DNA from: Persicimonas caeni
GTDB taxonomy: Bacteria > Myxococcota_A > Bradymonadia > Bradymonadales > Bradymonadaceae
Assembly (NCBI RefSeq): GCF_006517175.1
Contig: NZ_CP041186.1
Location: forward strand, 6,227,074 to 6,291,073
Reading direction: 5' to 3'
DNA: 64,000 bases
The notes beneath the pieces are model-generated. The model saw only the letters and a list, made by a program, of their open reading frames with translations. It was not told the origin of the DNA and made no database searches. The translations under genes and the position numbers were made by a program. Shown here one piece after another: positions 59,672 to 64,000 of this stretch (positions within the stretch are counted from its first letter, which is position 1; each line of letters opens with the position of its first letter).

Positions 59672-62600
59672 ATGAGCACCTTACTTCGCTTTTTCGCCAC
59701 CGTTGCCGTCGTCTCCTGTCTTGGCGCATTTCTCGGCGCAGCCGAGGTCCAGGCACAGCCGCGGATCATCGTCGGCGGGTTTGAAGCCGGTGGAGTCTCC
59801 ACCATTCTGACCAATCTCGGATACGCTCACGACGTCGATCCGAACGCGCAGTATGCCTTGCCGGTCTCAGCGGGGAGCGCCAGCGGCTATGACATCGTCA
59901 TCAACAGCGGTGCGGTCATCCTCGGCACCAGTCCAGACTATTCGAGCCTGCTAAACGGCGGGGGCCGCATGCTCACGCCGCTAGTGCGCGGGTTTGTGGA
60001 GTGGCCGTTCAATTACCCGCCGGTGGCCAACGAGGACTCCGGGCAGATGGACGAAGAGACCACGATCACCATCGACGTGCTGGGGAACGACACGGATCCG
60101 GACGGGGACCCGATCACCCTCGACAGCGTCGACGTCCCGGCGAACGGTGTCGCGTCGATCGTCTCCGGACAGGTCGAGTACACGCCCAACGCCGACTTCA
60201 ACGGCACGGATACGTTCACCTACACGATCACCGATGATAGCGACGAGCCGGCCACCGGCACGGTGACGGTGACCGTGGCGCCGGTCAACGATTTGCCCTC
60301 CTTCGTGGCGCCCACGCCTGCTTATCAGGCCACGCTGCGTGTGGTCGAAGGCGACGTCCTTGCGATGACTTTGGCCGCCGAGGACATCGACGGCGACACG
60401 TTGACATACGGTGTCGAACCGATGCCGGCCACGGCGGTGATCGACGCGGCGAGCGGGGCGTTCGAGTGGACACCGACTTGGGAAGATATCGGAAACGTGA
60501 GTCTGGAGCTGCAGGTTACGAACGCCGAAGAGACGGTCACACGACCCGTCACGGTGATCGTCGGCATGCTCGACGAGGACGGCGACGGGGTTTCCGATGG
60601 CCAAGAGGTCGCCGAGGGGCTCGAGCCGACGACCGACGACACAGACTCCGACGGCGTGCTCGACGGTGAAGACGCCTGTCCGACTGAAGCCGGGCAGGGC
60701 ACTGACGGGTGCCCCGACGACGTGCAGCCCGACGTCGGAGTGGATGTCGGAGTGGACGCCGGGGCTGACACGGGTGTCGATTCTGGTGTGGACGCAGGAG
60801 TCGATGCAGCAAGCGATGCCGGATCGGATGCGGGGGACGGATCCGATGCCGGACCTGGCGATACAGGTGCCGAGACGTCGTCCAAGGATGGTACTGCCCA
60901 GTCAGGCTGTGCGTGCAACGCGACCGGCAGTGGGCCTGCGCCCGGCTCGGCACTCTTGCTGCTCGTCGGCCTACTCGCGCTGCGGCTCGTGGGCCGGCGC
61001 AAGCGCGGCGAATCGAACGCGAAATCCCGTCGAGTCGCCGCTCTGGCCGCCATCGTCGCGCTATTCGCCGGCGCCGCTTGCGGCGGAGACGGCGGTGGCT
61101 CGACCTCCAATGCTGACGCGAGTGACGACGTCGGCGGCGCAGACATTACGGAGTCCGACGGCGGTGAAGTCGACGGTGGCGAACGCTGCGTGCGCGACGA
61201 GGCGCTCATTGCCGAGCCGCGAAACTGTCGTCTCGACAGTGACTGCGCGTGCGGCGCCTATTGCGATCTCGGCAGTTGCACCTCCGACTGCCTGACGGAC
61301 GACGATTGCGCAGACGGTGAGACCTGCAGCGATTTCGGTCGGTGCCTCTCGCCGCAGAGCCTTCCTGCAGGCGTGGTCGCCGACGAGCGCGGCGAGCTCG
61401 AAGTACGCCCGAGGCTGCTCCCGTACTTGGCCGCCGGCGAGTCTGTCGGCCTCGAACTGCGCGCCCTGAACGCTCCGGTCGAGCGCGTGCGTGCGGTCGC
61501 ATCGCCTGGCCTCGAATTGGTGTGCGCCGAGGGCGAAGATCCCACGGCCGAGTGTCTGATCGAATCTCCCATCGCCGCTGAGCAGATCGTCAGCCTCGAA
61601 GTCCGCGGCACCGACGAGACTGACGATGCCGACGACCGCCGCTTCGTGACCGTGCACACCGCCGGACACGTTCAGACGGTGAGCGTGGAGGAGGCCCCCG
61701 ACGATTCGTCGGTCAACGGCGACCCCGCCGGTGTGTTCGAGGGCTACCTGGAGCCCATCGCCGCGGGCATCGACGGCGAGCCGCTGCAGCCTCTGACGGC
61801 TGCGCAGAGCATCCCGGTTCGCGCGGAAGTCCACATGGCCACCGGCGGAGTCATCATGTTCGAAGACCCGAGCGGCAGGCTTCATCCGCAAGGCCAGTGG
61901 GTCGGTCGATTCGAGCCTTCGGCAAGCGGGAACGCGCTCGAGTTGCCCTCGTTCGTGGCACACCAGGGCAGTGTCGAACCGGGCCAGGATACTGATCTCG
62001 TGGTCTCCGGAGAGGTCTCCGGGCTCGAGTTCACCGACGGCGGCAGCTCGTTTCAGTTCGAGCTCATCCGGCGCGTCCACGGCATGCTTCCCGACGGCAG
62101 AGGCCCGGCGATCAAGTATCGCGGCGCGTTTCGGCGCACCGAGCGCCACGCGGCCGACGCGGTCGCCCCGCAAATTCCGGCGAGCGTGACCACGACGGTC
62201 AATGACTCGCAGATCTATACGCCGCTGAGCTGGGAAGCGCGTGTCGGGACCGAGATCTTGAACGACACTCCGGCGCTGTCTACCTCCGACATGAGCGCGT
62301 TTGCCGACGCGCTAGACAGCCGTGGCGACGGACTGCTGCGCTTCTGCGCCAGCGACTCCCGCCAGCTCCTTCAAGATTCGGCCGATTACTGGATGGGGCC
62401 GTGGTTTGACGAGCGAAATCCTCAGGACCGCTACCTCTTCGATTATGCCACCTCTTGGCCAATTTGGGGCGACATGCCGGGCCTGATGTACGGAGAGTTG
62501 GCCACCTTTGCTTACGACTTCACTAATGGAAGCTTCCAACCCAGGTCTCCGCGTCTGGTCGGCATTGTCGAGGGGCGCGATTGGCAGTGGGCGTGGCACG

Positions 62601-64000
62601 ACGTCCCCTGTGATTTCGACATGGGTGCAGCGACCTATTCGGTCAGGATGCGTGATTGGCAAGTCTTCGGATGTGCCGAGCCCGGCGACCACCCGTTCTC
62701 GGCGCGGTCCATTGATCAATGCGCCGACGTGGCGGCCGACCTTGGCTGCCAGGTGACCGATGACGTGCGCGAGACCTCGTTCACCACGAACACCCGTATT
62801 GAGTATAACGACGATTGCAGCTCCTACGGCGACCTCGACGTCCCGATTACGGTCAACAAGGTCTGCCGCATGCCGAAGGCGCCGCCCATTTGTCCCGAGA
62901 TCATTCTGTGCGATGCGTCGGGCGTCGAGCCCGTGCTCGACCCACGCACCGGCGAATTTACCTGCGGCAAGGCGGGCTACGGCGTGGCGATTGGCGCCGA
63001 CATTCGCGCGGCCGGTGGCGAAGCGATCAAGTCCGACGCGCTCTACGAAAGTTGTATCGCCGACCTCGACCGCCTCTTCAACGGCGTCGACGCGACCAGC
63101 GATATCGAGAGCCTCCTCGCCCCGGGCGATTGCCTCAACGCCTCTCGTTTTCTGTACGCGCTGGGTTCGGCCATCAGGGCGACGCGTACCTCGGACCCGC
63201 AATATCCCACCGAGGCGTTCTCGGCCACGTCGCGGGCTCAGAAGCACGCTCACCGCCTGCTGCAGCGCTGGCTCGTGCTCCACGGCTTCTTGGCCGTCGA
63301 GATGACCCAGCGCGACGCGCTCGAGCATATCCTGCGCGACGAGAACACCACCGTGCCGACTCCGGCCGAGGCATTGACGGCATCGTTGCGAGGCTGGGAG
63401 CTGTTGATGCACCCGCGCTTCGCCACCGTGCTCGACGGACTGCCCGGCGAGGTCTTGCTGCGTCCCGACTGGCGCGTGGAGTTCGACCCGCAAGTGTCGG
63501 CGTCGGCCGAGCACGACCACCACGTGGGCATCCCGGTGGCGATGGTCGAGACGCTGGCGCATCAATACGAGCTGGCCGCCGTGCATCTCGAGCGCGCGGC
63601 CTACTCCTTCGACCAGTCGGCACTGGCCGACGTCGAGGCGCTGGGCCGCATCGAAGAGGTGATGCGCGCCGAGGCCATCGGACTCTACGCTCGCGCCCTC
63701 ACGGCGGCTCAGGCCGAGGGCCTGGCGCAAGTGCCATGGGAGCCGCGCTTCCGAAGCGCGCTCTCGCAGCTCGACACCGCTCGCCAGCGCATGCTCGAGC
63801 GTGCCGACGAGCTCGAGCGTGGCGAGGCGCCGCTTCCGATCTCGGACGTCGATCTGCCGCTCTACTTTTTCGGTGATGCAGCCGCCCCCGGCGAGCGCTT
63901 CGCCGCGGTCAGCGACTATCTGCTGGGCCGCGTCGGCACCAGCGACGTCGGCTGGGCCGAGGACGCCATCACCAAAGCCGAAGCCTCGTTTCAAACCGCG
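59672..64000 (+). CDS. MYXO-CTERM surface protein fused in frame to a lipoprotein (partial)
   Basis: One frame stays open from ATG 59672 to the window end (at least 1443 codons). Part 1 (residues 1-445): signal peptide, a cadherin/VCBS-like segment (DVLGNDTDPDGDPITLD), thrombospondin-3-like repeats, an Asp/Gly linker, then SGCACNA (Cys413, Cys415), a membrane helix (GSALLLLVGLLALRLV) and GRRKRG, a MYXO-CTERM-like tail. Part 2 starts at once with SRRVAALAAIVALFAGAAC, a lipoprotein signal with lipobox Cys470, followed by a Cys-rich stretch and long beta/alpha regions without recognised domains. No stop lies between. GTG 60989 could start part 2 separately. The C-terminus is beyond the window. 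Confidence 0.8.
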   Translation, partial: MSTLLRFFATVAVVSCLGAFLGAAEVQAQPRIIVGGFEAGGVSTILTNLGYAHDVDPNAQYALPVSAGSASGYDIVINSGAVILGTSPDYSSLLNGGGRMLTPLVRGFVEWPFNYPPVANEDSGQMDEETTITIDVLGNDTDPDGDPITLDSVDVPANGVASIVSGQVEYTPNADFNGTDTFTYTITDDSDEPATGTVTVTVAPVNDLPSFVAPTPAYQATLRVVEGDVLAMTLAAEDIDGDTLTYGVEPMPATAVIDAASGAFEWTPTWEDIGNVSLELQVTNAEETVTRPVTVIVGMLDEDGDGVSDGQEVAEGLEPTTDDTDSDGVLDGEDACPTEAGQGTDGCPDDVQPDVGVDVGVDAGADTGVDSGVDAGVDAASDAGSDAGDGSDAGPGDTGAETSSKDGTAQSGCACNATGSGPAPGSALLLLVGLLALRLVGRRKRGESNAKSRRVAALAAIVALFAGAACGGDGGGSTSNADASDDVGGADITESDGGEVDGGERCVRDEALIAEPRNCRLDSDCACGAYCDLGSCTSDCLTDDDCADGETCSDFGRCLSPQSLPAGVVADERGELEVRPRLLPYLAAGESVGLELRALNAPVERVRAVASPGLELVCAEGEDPTAECLIESPIAAEQIVSLEVRGTDETDDADDRRFVTVHTAGHVQTVSVEEAPDDSSVNGDPAGVFEGYLEPIAAGIDGEPLQPLTAAQSIPVRAEVHMATGGVIMFEDPSGRLHPQGQWVGRFEPSASGNALELPSFVAHQGSVEPGQDTDLVVSGEVSGLEFTDGGSSFQFELIRRVHGMLPDGRGPAIKYRGAFRRTERHAADAVAPQIPASVTTTVNDSQIYTPLSWEARVGTEILNDTPALSTSDMSAFADALDSRGDGLLRFCASDSRQLLQDSADYWMGPWFDERNPQDRYLFDYATSWPIWGDMPGLMYGELATFAYDFTNGSFQPRSPRLVGIVEGRDWQWAWHDVPCDFDMGAATYSVRMRDWQVFGCAEPGDHPFSARSIDQCADVAADLGCQVTDDVRETSFTTNTRIEYNDDCSSYGDLDVPITVNKVCRMPKAPPICPEIILCDASGVEPVLDPRTGEFTCGKAGYGVAIGADIRAAGGEAIKSDALYESCIADLDRLFNGVDATSDIESLLAPGDCLNASRFLYALGSAIRATRTSDPQYPTEAFSATSRAQKHAHRLLQRWLVLHGFLAVEMTQRDALEHILRDENTTVPTPAEALTASLRGWELLMHPRFATVLDGLPGEVLLRPDWRVEFDPQVSASAEHDHHVGIPVAMVETLAHQYELAAVHLERAAYSFDQSALADVEALGRIEEVMRAEAIGLYARALTAAQAEGLAQVPWEPRFRSALSQLDTARQRMLERADELERGEAPLPISDVDLPLYFFGDAAAPGERFAAVSDYLLGRVGTSDVGWAEDAITKAEASFQTA

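Overview
The window is GC-rich DNA from a Gram-negative bacterium of the myxobacteria / Bradymonadales type (inference). The pointers are many lipoproteins with clear lipoboxes, RCC1-repeat and PKD-repeat surface proteins, Asp-rich thrombospondin type-3-like repeats, and two proteins with a MYXO-CTERM-like tail (SGCAC, then a membrane segment, then an Arg cluster). Genes lie on both strands. No tRNA, rRNA, CRISPR array or recognisable transposase was seen.

Layout. 1-9.5 kb: end of an RCC1 protein, YigZ, a kinase-like protein with an eroded ATPase domain, a lipase-like hydrolase, an aminotransferase and sulfotransferase pair, a PAP2 phosphatase and a fatty-acid desaturase. 9.5-14.2 kb: a stress or envelope island with two PRC-barrel proteins, two DUF2382 proteins and two very small single-helix membrane proteins (38 and 37 aa), around a sugar-lactone oxidase. 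Two of its transcripts share a matching promoter-like motif. 14.3-28.7 kb: secreted and surface proteins (RCC1 lipoprotein with a TPR partner, 8xPKD lipoprotein, MYXO-CTERM protein), a stand-alone GyrA-type C-terminal beta-propeller, a MEDS-domain hybrid kinase and a universal stress protein. 28.7-34.8 kb: repeat-rich DNA (28-bp, 69-bp and 260-bp tandem arrays, plus a 40-bp inverted repeat) around a methyltransferase, a multiply frameshifted pseudogene, TesB and a small membrane protein. 34.8-45.1 kb: mainly metabolic genes (Ca/Na antiporter, CbrC-like protein, flavin disulfide reductase, phosphoesterase-like protein, uridine kinase, DUF3891, NAD-binding protein, methyltransferase, nicotinate phosphoribosyltransferase, glycine-zipper lipoprotein). 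45.5-50.2 kb: a coiled-coil lipoprotein, a palindromic repeat related to the 260-bp array, a WD-like lipoprotein and a LysR regulator. 50.2-56 kb: a TPP enzyme, an alpha/beta hydrolase with an amidohydrolase, and a secreted phospholipase D-like protein. 56-64 kb: two paired 84-aa membrane proteins, a beta-helix lipoprotein, a regulator carrying both LuxR-like and AraC-like HTHs, and a very long open frame. That frame runs off the window and joins a complete MYXO-CTERM-like protein to a complete lipoprotein with no stop between them.

The items most worth follow-up are the duplicated PRC/DUF2382/microprotein module and its promoter, the 260-bp palindromic array and its relative near 47.5 kb, the orphan gyrase-type propeller, and the MYXO-CTERM/lipoprotein fusion. 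All functions are read from the sequence by eye, and family names are from memory of motifs without a database search.
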